Origin: Cornus controversa
Lineage: Eukaryota > Streptophyta > Magnoliopsida > Cornales > Cornaceae
DNA: 64,000 nt
NCBI GenBank assembly: GCA_026545225.1
Contig: CM048846.1
Coordinates: 13,169,975 to 13,233,974 of the forward strand
Direction of reading: 5' to 3'
A program made the translations under genes and the position numbers. The notes beneath the pieces were generated by a model. It saw only the letters and a list, made by a program, of their open reading frames with translations, was not told the origin of the DNA and did not search any database. Below are positions 22,573-33,515 of the stretch, piece after piece; the first letter of the stretch is position 1, and each line of letters begins with the position of its first letter.

Positions 22573-23968
22573 ATGGATTTATGGAGTCTCGTTCAGTTGT
22601 TAGATGATGATGATGATGATGAGGAAGAAGAGTGTATAGTTATTACATGTACGATGCTTGAATACGAAAGACAGTTTTATTCCAAACGACCCTGTAGGAC
22701 TTCAATGTTACAAGGTCAAGATTACATAGTTGAAGTATTGAGTGGTCATGAGGAAAGATGTTATCAAAATTTTAGGATGCACCCACCTGTATTCATCGCA
22801 CTATGTGAGCGATTGAAATCATTAGGTCTGGAACATTCAAGGTACTTAAGTGTACAAGAACAAGTAGCAATTTTCCTACTTATCATATCTCACAATGAAA
22901 GGATGAGGGTTGTCGCCGAAAGATTCCAGCATTCAACATGGTCAATTTCTCAATACTTTCACATTGTCTTGAACAAAGTTTGTGAACTAGGCATGACAGT
23001 TATTGCTCCTCCAGATTTGAGTGTCACCCCTCCAGAAATTCGATTCAATCCTAAGTTCTATCCATTCTTTAAGGTTAGTTGAAAATCATTTACAGATTCT
23101 TTAGATCCCTATTATTCTCACTAATCTAACAAGTCTCCATATGTCTTTATAGAATTGTGTTGGAGCGATTGATGGAACCCATATACATGCACATGTGCCA
23201 GCTGATATGCAAATTCCATATCGTGGCAGAAAACAAGATACAACTCAAAATATCATGTGCGTGTGTTCTTTTGATATGCGGTTCACATATGTCCTAACGG
23301 GGTGGGAAGGGTCAGCCAATGATTCCAGAATTTTAAATGAATGTTATAACAATCCCACACTTGGATTCCCACGAGCACCTACAGGTACTTATTATTTGGA
23401 TAATACTATGATAGTACATGTATTTTACAATAATTGTTTGCATAATTATGCCAATGTTGATAACATAATATAATTTACAGATAAGTTTTACTTGGTTGAT
23501 TCTGGTTATGCAAACCAGCCTGGCTTCTTGGCCCTGTATCGTGGTCAACGATATCATATGCAAGAATACCGTAGGGGTAGGAGAGCACCTCGGGGTCGGG
23601 AAGAAGTTTTTAACCATAGGCATTCATCTTTGAGAAATGTAATAGAGCGGTGTTTTGGTATGTTAAAGGGTCGATTTGCAATTTTAAGAGAGATGCCTCC
23701 TATGAGCATGCATGCTCAAAGACTCATTGTCATTGCTTATTGCACGCTACACAATTTTCTTAGAATGCAGGGTCATACTGATAGAATTTTTCAGCAATTT
23801 GAACCCCAGGACATGGTACCTCCTGAATCAAGCTCGGAGGGTACAAGTCAAACTGAAATTGATCCTACTGTAGGTGTCAACATAACACAGAGTCAAGTAC
23901 GACAAATGGATCGCGTTCGTGATACAATTGCTGACAGTATCTGGCAAACTGTGCGCAGACCATCATAA
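22573..23968 (+). CDS. PIF/Harbinger DDE transposase of element A
   Basis: Three exons (22573-23073, 23153-23384, 23481-23968) give 406 residues with canonical GT-AG borders. An acidic N-terminus (DDDDDDEEEE) leads into the helix-turn-helix-like region (VAIFLLIISHNERMRVVAER). The DDE core then shows Asp174 (AIDGTH), Asp224 (GWEGSANDS) and Glu300 (HSSLRNVIERCFGMLK), all present. It would cut and paste elements with GGGGCTGTTTGGTA-type ends into TTA/TAA. It is fully open and the right length for the family. Element B carries a copy with the same exon lengths but a nonsense codon. Confidence 0.93.
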
Positions 23969-24132
23969 ATTCATGGATAACTGTAATCTTTAACTTGTTG
24001 GATGACTGTAATAACTAATATTTAACTTGTTGGATGACTGTAGTAACTAATAACTTATTAGTACTTCTAATAACTAACTAATTTTCGTAATTCTTATTAG
24101 TACTTGTAACTATATGACATGCATATGTAGTA

Positions 24133-24562
24133 ATGTTCAAAGTAGAGGGTGAGGGACCACCATGTGCTTGTGGGAGAGGTCCCATGAATCTTTTCATGGC
24201 AAGGACTACCAAAAATTACGGGCGCTACTTCTATAGGTGCCCAGCATGGCAGGTATTAAGCGTAATGACAATACATATATTATAATGGTGTACCATATAT
24301 GTGCTTTCTATTCATAGTGATTTTACATGTGTAACTTTTGTAGTCACGCGTTAATGCCTTTCTATGGTCGGATGCCTTGCACGAAGGTGCACATGTTGAG
24401 GGTGATGTGGATAATGACTTGGAGAATGTCATTGCAGTGATGAAAGCTGAACAAAATAGACACAAGTTATTTCTAATTGCTGGTTGTGGTTGTGCTGCTA
24501 TCAGTATAATATTCATGATGGTTATTGTGTTCTTCTTGCTCATTGTTGTTCTTGAGAAATGA
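24133..24562 (+). CDS. Small GRF zinc-finger protein with C-terminal membrane segment, element A
   Basis: Two exons (24133-24252 and 24344-24562; CAG|GTATTA donor, TTGTAG acceptor) give 112 residues. The N-terminal part fits a GRF-type zinc finger (CACGRGP, then NYGRYFYRCP), although a fourth Cys is not obvious. The middle is a short helical stretch, and residues about 85-109 are strongly hydrophobic (a probable transmembrane helix) ending LIVVLEK. Plants have many such proteins, often annotated At4g04775-like. It is 164 bp downstream of the transposase on the same strand, and element B carries the same gene in the same place. Its role in the element is unknown; the membrane tail makes an ordinary DNA-binding job doubtful. 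Confidence 0.8.
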
Positions 24563-24794
24563 TGTTTGTGAAATTTAGATTAAAACTCCGTTACTTGTAT
24601 TATATGCTAGTTTATGAACTTGTTGACTATTGCATTATTTATTTCGTTGTATGGTATGGAATAGAACTATTTGTATAAATGTCCCTATGTCATATGTGAC
24701 GACTTTGAGAATGGGGCATGGGAAAGTGGCAATGATTCAATTCCATTACTTTTGCATCATTTGAACGTTGAGATTTGGAGACTCTAACGAAGTC

Positions 24795-25105
24795 TGAAAA
24801 AAGGTATATTTTAATTACTTTGACTTTTCATTTCAACAACTTTATACCTAATCTGAATAATCTAATATATATTATTGTGTCTGAATGCACTTACTCTGTA
24901 TGTGGGAGAATCTACAGACATTGATATGGATAACAATAAAGTATGAAAAAAGGTATATTTTAATTACTTTGACTTTTCATTTCAATAACTTTATACCTAA
25001 TCTGAATAATCTAATATATATTATTGTGTCTGAATGCACTTACTCTGTATGTGGGAGAATCTACAGACATTGATATGGATAACAATAAAGTATGAAAAAA
25101 AGGTA
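24795..25105 (+). repeat. Two-copy 149-bp tandem repeat, element A
   Basis: Units run through TATGTGGGAGAATCTACAG, ATATGGATAACAATAAAG and TATGAAAAAAGGTATATTTT; GTGGGAGAAT starts at 24902 and 25051, giving the period. Each unit has a CTACAG acceptor-like and an AAAAAG|GTATAT donor-like site about 35 bp apart, so it could be a repeated noncoding exon. A related 173-bp array occupies the same place in element B. Confidence 0.85.
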
Positions 25106-26164
25106 TATTTTCTTTTGTATATGTGATTGATTTTGCTGATGATGAGTGTTATTCTTTAGTTTAGATAGTTATTTTGTTGCATTTTTAATATCACTTTACT
25201 CTTCTAATATCAAGTCCTTTTCGCTTCTTTTTTTATTGGTGCTGCCTTTGATGAGTTTGGTGGGATTACACTAAGTTTGAAGTTGGTGGTTCTGAAGCAG
25301 GACTATTAAAAAGTCACGGGCCTCTCAGTTTTCTCAAGGTCTCTCTCACTCTCTCTCTCTCTCTATATATAGAATTTTAATAGATTCTATTAGCGAAGAA
25401 AAGGAAAATAAAAATTAATGAAAACTGACCAGACATTAAAGAGTGAAGGATAATGCTTTCATTTTTTCTGACAGTTATTCTTTTGATATGTTTTTCCTGT
25501 TCTATTTCTACCTATTAAACTATCCTGGATTCTACATACAGTATGCCCAATAAACAGAAAGAAGCTTTGCAAAATTATGCTATTTACAAGTTCCTTTTAC
25601 AAAAACTACATTAACTCAACTGCTTGCTTTGTGATTAGGAGTTTCCACTTGTGCAGTTATTTAGGAATGTAGTCATATGACTTTGTTCAACTGTAAGAAT
25701 GTTTCTTTGCTTCTCTGTCACCTCTTAATGCAACTTGAATAGCATGTCTGTCTAACTATTAGACCAATCACTAGCAAAAGATGACCATTTCAATTATAGT
25801 CATACTGATATTTGAATTATGTTAAAATGTGATATATATTGTTTGGCACATTGCTCAACAATTTAAGCTTTAAAAGTGGTTACCTGACATCGTATTGGAG
25901 TTTTGGATCTTTTTAGACTTGGATTCAGTCAATCTATTTGTTCCCTTATTCTTTTTGTTTCTTTCCACTCTCTATATAACTACATTTTATTTTATATTGT
26001 TCAACAAAATAGGTTTTCTGAAACGCATTGATATGCATCCTAATATAATCTATGAAAAGTTTTGAACTTCTAAAAAGTATGTAGATAGTTGCAGTGTATG
26101 TCTTTCTTACCTTGTGAAAAATGACCCACCTCAAGATTCCATTTTCTTCATTTCTCTTTTCCAG
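25106..26164. other. Element A 3' region, no recognised gene
   Basis: This AT-rich stretch includes a short (CT)n run near 25345-25365. It may be an intron of the captured thioesterase sequence that follows. Confidence 0.5.
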
Positions 26165-26579
26165 GATGAGTTTCCACAGGTCGCTTAGAGCTGATGACTG
26201 GTTGTTATTTGCGGTATTACTAGAAAGCATTATTTTTCCTTGTTTTTGTTCATTGAAGTGTTCCTTCCTCTCTGCTGTCTCATGGTTAACGTGTTGAAAT
26301 GTTACACAATTTTTTTCAGATGGCCAGTCCTTCCGCCTATAATGCACGTGGCTTTTGTTCAGTCCAAATGTTTAATAGGAAGGGAGAGGTAAAGTTATCA
26401 CTAAAAATTAATATATTAGTGCTATTTGTTTCTTTCACTTATTCTTCCATCCGATTTGAGAGTTCAACTTTTGACCTTCTTCTATGCTTGTTGATGGGCA
26501 GCTTGTTGTATCAGTGACCCAAGAGGGCCTAATAAGGAAAGGAAAAACACCAGATTCTGCTATCAAATCGAAGTTGTAA
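26165..26579 (+). pseudogene. Captured 3' end of a peroxisomal acyl-CoA thioesterase gene
   Basis: Three exon-like blocks with intact splice sites (26165-26213, 26320-26388, 26502-26579) join in frame. The first reads FHRSLRADDWLLFA and the second ASPSAYNARGF with QMFNRKGE. The third reads LVVSVTQEGLIRKGK and ends KSKL, a type-1 peroxisomal targeting signal, before TAA. This is the C-terminal hotdog part of a TesB/ACOT-like thioesterase, which hydrolyses acyl-CoA in peroxisomes. The N-terminal majority is absent. It lies inside element A, on the element's coding strand, downstream of the GRF-TM gene. Confidence 0.8.
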
Positions 26580-29047
26580 CAGGGTGTTTTGGATAATTGC
26601 CTTCTGAGAGTTTTGGTCCAGTTCCTTTTCATCATTGATGGAATAAACTAGAACAGAAGGGCCTGCTTGGTTTGTAACTTTCAAAACTGTTTTCTGTTTT
26701 GAGAGTGACAAAAATTCAGGAAACAAATTTTGCCCCTGCTTGGAACTGTTTTCAAAGAACAGTTTTTAAAGAATTGAGTCATTAGAGTATGAGTTTTTAG
26801 AGAACAATAAAAAGATTAGGGTGTGTGGTTTTTCAAAAATCCTATTTTTGGTGAAATCTAATACAATCTTAATTTCAATTTCTCAGTTCTGTTGATACAT
26901 CAGGATTTTAACAATTTTTTAGGAGTTGTAGTTTAGTTGACTGATTAAATTTGTATAATTTATGTGTTAGATAAGTCTTTAAATTAAATCCCTTGTGGAA
27001 AGTAATCTAATATGTATTCTTTTTTATTATAATCTGACATTTGTGATGGGCTAGGAATCGGAGTTTTCATGAAGGAGCATCTTTTAATCACCCTTAAATT
27101 GGTAGACAAATTATTTAGAATGTAGCATATACTTTGAGGTGTCCATATGCATAATTTGGTGGAGCTGTTTATTCTTTAATTGCCATTTTTGTGATAGTTG
27201 TTTAGTTTGTTATAGCTGGTTGGTGCAGAGTGATTTATTGTTGCTACTTGTTCGTATTGCCTTTAATTTTATAGAGTTCTTTTTGTTGATTTTTCAGTTA
27301 GCCAACTTATGAAAGTGATGCTTCTTAGTTGACTTGTTTTCTTTGTACTAGAGGGGTATGCTTCTCTGTTTCTTGTATGGTGATTTGCTGTGCAATGAAA
27401 TTTGACTTAGGAAGAACAAAATCATTTTCAATTGAAAAAAAAATATTTAGCTTTTATTAGTGTAATCGAATCTAAGGATTTAGATTGAATTCATTTAAAT
27501 GTATCTGGTAAATTGAACCATTGTAAAACTAATTTGAAAATTGTGTTGAATCCTTTTATTTCATTTCTTGTGTCTAGTGTTGGATAGAGAACCATGATGG
27601 TAACATCAAATGTTGCAGGAGGTTGTTTGGAGTGGCCACAGGGTGGCCGTTGGCTATGGTCTATGCTACAACAAAGAAATGAGTCCCAGCCAATCATATT
27701 GTGATGACTATTACAAGTTCACCTACCCCTCCTCTCCTGGAGCTTAATACTATAGCCACAGTGCTTTGCCTCTCTACTGGTATAAATCCTTCTTCTTGTC
27801 ACTTATCACACTACATATTCATTTTCACATTTGAGGTTTTCTTGTTTCCTTTTCTGGTCTTACCATGTTTTACCTAGTTGCTCTTGATTAGTTTATATTA
27901 ACTTATAGTTAGGTTCTGCAATTATGTTTAGTAATTTATTTTTTAACTTGTTCAAATGAGTAGATGCACCTAATATTTTGTTGACTAAATGCCCAAGAAT
28001 TGTGATATTTTTTTCTTTTGAAAAACATATGTTATAGGTGATGCAAGTTATTATGCATTATTTCATTTAGTGGTCTTAAACTTAATATTATTTTTATTGG
28101 TTATTTCATAAAAGGAATTATAACTACGGAGCAACTGGGAAATTATTCAGGTTGATCTGTTGAACCATCTGCAATTTGAAGATGGATGACCCCGATCAAG
28201 AAGTCACAACCTTCAGCTCATGTTGTCGATCAAGAAGTCACAACCTTCAGCTCATGTTGTCTTTGTTGGCAACTGGAAGCCCACCAAGAAAGACACTTTG
28301 GCCAACTACAATTTGTGTTGCCTTCTTGTTATATTTTAGATATTTTAGGCACTTCTGTTTCATTTGGCTCGTGAAGTTATTGTTATACATGTATGTGTTC
28401 CAACAATTCTGCAATGAAAGAAGAAAAATTCCTATTGTTATACATGTATACTTGCATTACTATTTACTAGTTAACATGTTATACGTTTTTATGTGTTGGT
28501 TTAATACAATGGTGATGAAGTTCCAGGCATGTCTGTTTGTGTGTGTAAGAACATATATATATATATATGATATAGATTTAAAGGTTAAATGACTCACACT
28601 AATACATGCTAATATCTTATTAGATTTGGTTTTCTATCTACAAAGGTCTACTATAAGACTTCTCAGAATAGTCAAACTTGTAATCCAATCCTTTTCCTAC
28701 CCAAATTTTAAAATACAAAATAACACACACGTACTTATATATATGATTGAATGTTTTAAAAATTATATATCAATGCAGGCCACTGTATATAATTTTGATT
28801 GTTAATGTCACTTCTGTATGAGTTTATATTGGAAGTAGCAATATGGCCCTTATTGGAATCTTACTAGCTATATGGCCCTTCAAAGTCCATGTGGCACTCA
28901 ATATTAGTCTTCTTAATGTTGGAAATTAAACACAAGAAATGGAGTCTCAGAATGATTTGAATACACCAGTAAAATAGTCAAAATTCTCCCCTAATTACAT
29001 ACATGATGAAGATTAGTATCTATTATATGTGTGTGTATGTGTGTGTG

Positions 29048-29084
<37 letters not shown>

Positions 29085-29635
29085 GATAGATTTTTTACAC
29101 ATTTCTTCTTCTTCTTACTCGTTAATCTGTAAACTAACCAAAGGGAGGCTATTATTAAACGTCTTACTTTCAAGTGATCAAAAACTCGGATGCAAATGAG
29201 TCGAGTTCAATTATTGCTCCCGTGCATCAAAACTCTTTCCTTTTCAGGGAATGCTCTATGAGATTTTCCATATGAACTGATGGGAACATATGAACGTTTA
29301 TTATGATAATCAAATTTCACATAAAAAGTTTTGGAAATTAAGGTCATAAATATACCAAAGGTATAGTAGCTGCTGATGCATATCTTTCACTTTAGAGTCT
29401 ATACACGATTGTATTATGCTGACATCCATTTTAGAAATCATCCAAGTATTTTGGTTTTCTTTTTGAATTTTAGGATCTTCCAATGATAAGTGAAATTAAA
29501 AGAAATAAAATTCAAAAATTGCTTTAGCAAAATAAGTATTTTTTAGTGTTAGAAAAAAAAAAGGCGTGTACAATTTTTTAAAAGTCATTACAATGATGAT
29601 TATTAATCTAAAAATTAATCATATATAAAAGATTA
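26580..29635. other. Element A 3' tail region
   Basis: No gene was recognised. It holds a 33-34 bp direct repeat (GATCAAGAAGTCACAACCTT at about 28194 and 28228) and a TG/TA/GA microsatellite at about 29028-29085. A GGGCCTGCTTGG motif near 26660 resembles a terminal repeat but lacks a partner. Confidence 0.5.
29028..29085. repeat. (TG)n(TA)n(GA)n compound microsatellite
   Basis: Consecutive dinucleotide runs are directly visible. Confidence 0.9.
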
Positions 29636-30330
29636 AAGTAAATTTTAAAACAAAATTAAAACATTCATTACCAAACATGTTTTTTATTTTTGTTACAAAA
29701 TTTTTGGCAACATTTAGAGTTACCAAACATGTTTTCACTGTTTTGCTTACAAAAATTTTGCAACAATTTGATGTTACCAAACATGTTTTCATGTTTTTAT
29801 TTTCGAATTTCAAACAACAAATTTTACGTTACCAAACATGCTTCCAATCACTATTAAAAACACAACACAACAAAAACATTGTTTCTGTTTTGGATAAAAA
29901 CAAAAGCATAAAACATTTTCGGTTACCAAACGGCCCCTTAGTGAGAGAAATTTTCGGAAACAAAGCCAAAAAAAAATGAAACTAGAGAGAGAACGTGTGT
30001 TAGAAAAGAGAACGTATATTTCTCTCCGCTAAGGGCCGTTTGGTATGCGTTTTGTTTTAGATGTTTTGTTTTTAGATAAAACAGAAACAATGTTTTTGTT
30101 GTATGGTGTTTTGAATTGAAAGCGAAAGTATGTTTGGTGGCGAAATTTCGTTGCGGGAATTACTGAAACAGAAACATGTAAAACACGTTTGGTAACGTAA
30201 AAAATTTTGAGAACAAAACACTGAAAACATGTTTGGTAACTCCAACTGTTGCCAAAAATATAAAAAGCAAAAACAAAAAACATGTTTGGTACTGAATGTT
30301 TCTAATTTGATATTTCATTTTTAAAATTTA
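29636..30330. repeat. Long inverted repeat formed by the facing 3' ends of A and B
   Basis: The left arm (about 29636-29940) and right arm (about 30030-30330) are inverted copies rich in CATGTTTGGTAAC units with AAACAGAAACAATGTTTTTG shared. They enclose 89 bp of MULE TIR. Each arm is the subterminal 3' region of one Harbinger element, so the palindrome results from tail-to-tail insertion rather than from a separate foldback element. Confidence 0.8.
29941..30029 (-). repeat. MULE right TIR, middle piece stranded between A and B
   Basis: Its reverse complement aligns with about 11139-11273 of the left TIR (GCGGAGAGAAATATACGTTC, TCTCTAGTTT, GAAAATT.CTCTC), apart from a 45-bp duplication present only on the left. 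TTA and TAA target duplications border it on its two sides. Confidence 0.85.
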
Positions 30331-31071
30331 TTTATATAATTAATTATTTATATAATTGACATAAATTTTAGTAGTTGATTGGAAAAATTTGTACATATAA
30401 TATTTTAGTTTATATAAGTTAAAAATTTTGTAACTTAGACAGAAAAATAGATAGTACAAGGCATGATTTTTTTTTCTTTTTTTAAGTTCTCTAGTTCCAG
30501 CACTGTATAATAGAAAATAAAGACATTTTGGAGTTTCAATCAACAGTTAAATGGATATTAATATTTCAATAGATATTTTACTTCTAATATAAATCTAATC
30601 CGAAATTGAGGTGGATCTTTGAAACAAGACCGTTATATTTGATCTGTTGGATTTAAGATCAGTCAAAACCCGATAAGATGAACTTTGAATCAAAATTTGT
30701 CAATCTTAAACCTTGAAATGAACCTTGAACCAAGTTAATTATAATATGTTTTATGGTATGAGTCTGACTTTTAAATTTGTAAGAGCATAGTTGAATTTGT
30801 AAAAATATGAGTATGTAAGAGTCTTGAGATCATGGTTGCAGAAGGAAACAAACAGTTTATTAATAATTAGAGTTGAAGAAACTATATTCCTTTATTTAAG
30901 TAAGAAGAAATGATATTTGTCTGAACAGGAGGTAAATGCATCTGACAACTCAACCAAGTCCTACTCTCAAACAAGTTTCCCTTATCTTACAAAGGTACAG
31001 CGTGATTAATATATAGGAAAGCTGTGATACAACCCAGGAGCTAGAGCCAGAAACAACCAACTCAACATACT

Positions 31072-31725
31072 TCAATCCCCAAGCCATGTAATGATAGTGA
31101 TCTGATGCTCCCTCGCTGATTCTGCAACAGATCCAAATGCAGGCAAATGGTGCTCCTGCTGCAAGAGTTTCTGGACTGGTTCTCCTACGTAATAAGAAAA
31201 CTCATGACCTCGAAGTGAGATGTACTTCTTAACCCAGATAGCAATGTCCTCAGCACAGGCCTGCGCCTGTGGGGTTCTAAGGAGCATGTCAAGAGTTGCA
31301 AATTCATGAACTGCATCCTTGTACTCGAGAACAGGTGCATCAACATTTACCTTCCGGAACTCCTCTGAGTAAGCAATAGCTTGATCCCTCATCCAGTCAT
31401 GCTCTGCTACCACTATCAGTGTATGGGGCATGAGCTTTAATGGAGGCGCTCTACCGGGGATGAGGGGGTTGGCAAAGAGTGGTCCAGGCTGAACTCCTCC
31501 TCAGGTAAAAAGAGTTTCCATGCAAGTATGCACATGGCCTTGTCATAGAAGTAGGAGTTTGCCAATTTTATCTCAGAATGTGTTGGAACACTTCCAGTGA
31601 AGAATGGATACATCAATACCTACGCCACCACCTTGACTGGGTCTAAAAGTTTCTGTGCCTCGACAGCTTTCCGAGCCACAAAGTCTGCAATGTTTGCACC
31701 ACAGCTCACCCCAAGAAGAACACAC
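31072..31725 (-). pseudogene. Captured carboxylesterase (CXE11-like) 3' fragment
   Basis: The - strand reads CVLLGVSCGANIADFVARK, with the GXSXG nucleophile elbow of alpha/beta hydrolases, and YPFFTGSVPTHSEIKLANSY. It continues as PHTLIVVAEHDWMRD (the acid region) and AVHEFATLDMLL with the catalytic His. It matches the C-terminal half of plant carboxylesterases of the CXE11 type. An exon start (ACAG|GTG) is kept at 31725. TAG at 31620-31622 and a shift near 31480-31495 break it. The N-terminal half is missing. It lies in element B on the element's coding strand. Confidence 0.8.
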
Positions 31726-32347
31726 CTGTTTTAACAGTATCAAATTGGGTTAGAGGTTTGATAACATGGCCCTGCACAAGTTCTAATTTTCTTTTTTACC
31801 TTCTGTACTGAGAAGAAAGCAAGTTTGCGTGCACACATGCACACATAAATACATTATTATATACATGCACACATAAATACATTATTCCTAAAGTTGGCAA
31901 CAGGCCAGGTCTGAATGGGTTTGTTTCATTGGGATTTATTTTAAGCAGGTGCATAACAACTAAACCACCAACCTTTCACCCTTCATACCATAGGTGTCAA
32001 ATTTTCCCAGCTCGACACTCAAACATAGAACATCAACATGCCAACCTACTACTCTATTAGAATACATCTCAGCCCAATATTGACAAGCACGAAACTACCA
32101 CATTGTTAACAGAATAATGTCTGATGGTGTCCAAGCAATCAAATTCACATAGAATGAAATCACAAATTTGTATATGTCTCATGTTTTCAACTACCAAGCA
32201 TCAACAAAAAAGCAACTGTAATCATAAGGCCAATCATCTGCATTTCTCATCTGAATTTACTATGAGATGATTCACTCTTCCAAGTCCTCCCCCCCTTCCA
32301 ATGCATTTTATCACAATGGTAGCTCACTTTTAAATCAATAACTCAAA
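31726..32347. other. Element B sequence between the two captured fragments
   Basis: No gene is recognised. A short duplication with ACATGCACACATAAATACAT lies at about 31835-31885. Confidence 0.5.
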
Positions 32348-33337
32348 TTACGCCAAATAACTCAATTTGTTGGAAGCATTAAAAAGCAGCAGAACTGCAG
32401 CCTGAAAAAATGACACAATCATAAAGGCTGAGATTATATTGCCGTTTATATTGCAAGTCCCCAATGAGTAAATCCATGTAAGCTTTCTATGTTTTGTTTT
32501 CGTTTGATAAAATTCCTTAAAAACTTCAACACACTTCACCTGAAACCACCAAAAGAGAAATCCCAAGAGGAATTTAATGTCTCCATCTTCATCAAACCAC
32601 CAAAACTGAAACTAATAGCACTAAGATGGCATTTCTATGTTTGTAGAAGACATAGTAGATCCTACCATCTCCTCAGGAAGGCTGAGATCAGAGGATTTAT
32701 AACTTCGCCAGAATTCGGTAGTCAGGAGAATAACAGTCAAATCAATCCCAGGATTTGCAATCGCATTATTGGCAAGATACTCCTCAAAGTGGTTATGATT
32801 TTCCTTTGCCAGTGTCAAATCTGTGACCTAGGAGAAGAAAAAGTACCGAATGTCAAAAATTCCAACTGTGAAAAGCAGAGGAACTTAGCAGAATAATCAC
32901 ATGCTCAACTAACCATCCCCGAAAATCTTTGATGTGAGCTGTCCACCACACTGCTGCAGGAACTTTGTTACAATAAGTGTTTTATGATTATCATTGGCAC
33001 TCTTGTCAAAAATTAGACGACGAGAAAGCCTTTTCCAGCCATCAGTCATGATAAACAAAAGCGAAACGTCAGTGAATCAAAACACTAGTATAAACATGGA
33101 AGGATGTAAACCCTTACTTAAAAAATATATTTTACTTGTAAAATTCAGCGAAGAGATCCTTATCACTAACATAAGCAAGCAGCTTAACCACCTGTAGAAT
33201 TGACCGGTGTAGTTAATAATCATAAACCAATAGGACTCAAAGAAAACTTTTTATAACTAAAAATAATTAAAGGTTACCTTGTCTAGTGTGTCTTCAATGG
33301 CTTCATCACTCAATTTTTCACTCCCACCCTTCTTGAA
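32348..33337 (-). pseudogene. Captured cullin (CUL1-like) fragment
   Basis: At least six exon-like blocks lie in the correct order on the - strand. They read KKGGSEKLSDEAIEDTLDK (about 33278-33334), VVKLLAYVSDKDLFAEFYK (about 33136-33191), [11 protein letters not shown] and [10 protein letters not shown] (about 32915-33040), then [19 protein letters not shown] and [15 protein letters not shown] (about 32660-32830). [20 protein letters not shown] (about 32438-32545) and [13 protein letters not shown] (about 32348-32403) complete it. This is the central cullin-homology region of the SCF ubiquitin-ligase scaffold. Introns are retained, so the capture was of genomic DNA. The N-terminal repeats and the C-terminal neddylation part are missing. 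Confidence 0.85.
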
Positions 33338-33515
33338 CCAATGTGAACCATGTTAGTTACAACATTTTTTCAAATACTGGAACTTAGCTTGAGTTGATAT
33401 ATCAAGCACATATAAATAAATAAAGCACCTCTACTGCCTCTTGCTATAGTTTAGATACATATAAATAAACACATGGGATCAAACAATTACCACATGTTCT
33501 GCCAATTTATGTACA

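Larger units (their letters stand above)
17260..29937 (+). mobile_element. PIF/Harbinger-like element A (12.7 kb, apparently intact)
   Basis: The ends are inverted: GGGGCTGTTTGGTA at 17260 and TACCAAACGGCCCC ending at 29937. TTA lies on both sides (17257-17259 and 29938-29940), the 3-bp duplication typical of PIF/Harbinger. The insertion interrupts the MULE right TIR, and the uninterrupted left TIR shows the joined sequence with one TAA. It carries a TATA-box leader, Myb-like gene, transposase and GRF-TM gene, all open, then a tandem array and an acyl-CoA thioesterase fragment. Confidence 0.88.

Noticed and set aside
26655-26760. GGGCCTGCTTGG motif as the 3' end of element A or a separate MITE
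   Set aside because: It points the wrong way for the 3' end, lacks a TTA pair, and the end at 29937 fits the MULE TIR comparison exactly.
29636-30330. A separate foldback or MITE element made of the two inverted arms
   Set aside because: The inner ends of the arms carry Harbinger TIRs and TTA/TAA duplications, and the loop is MULE TIR, so two large elements explain it better.
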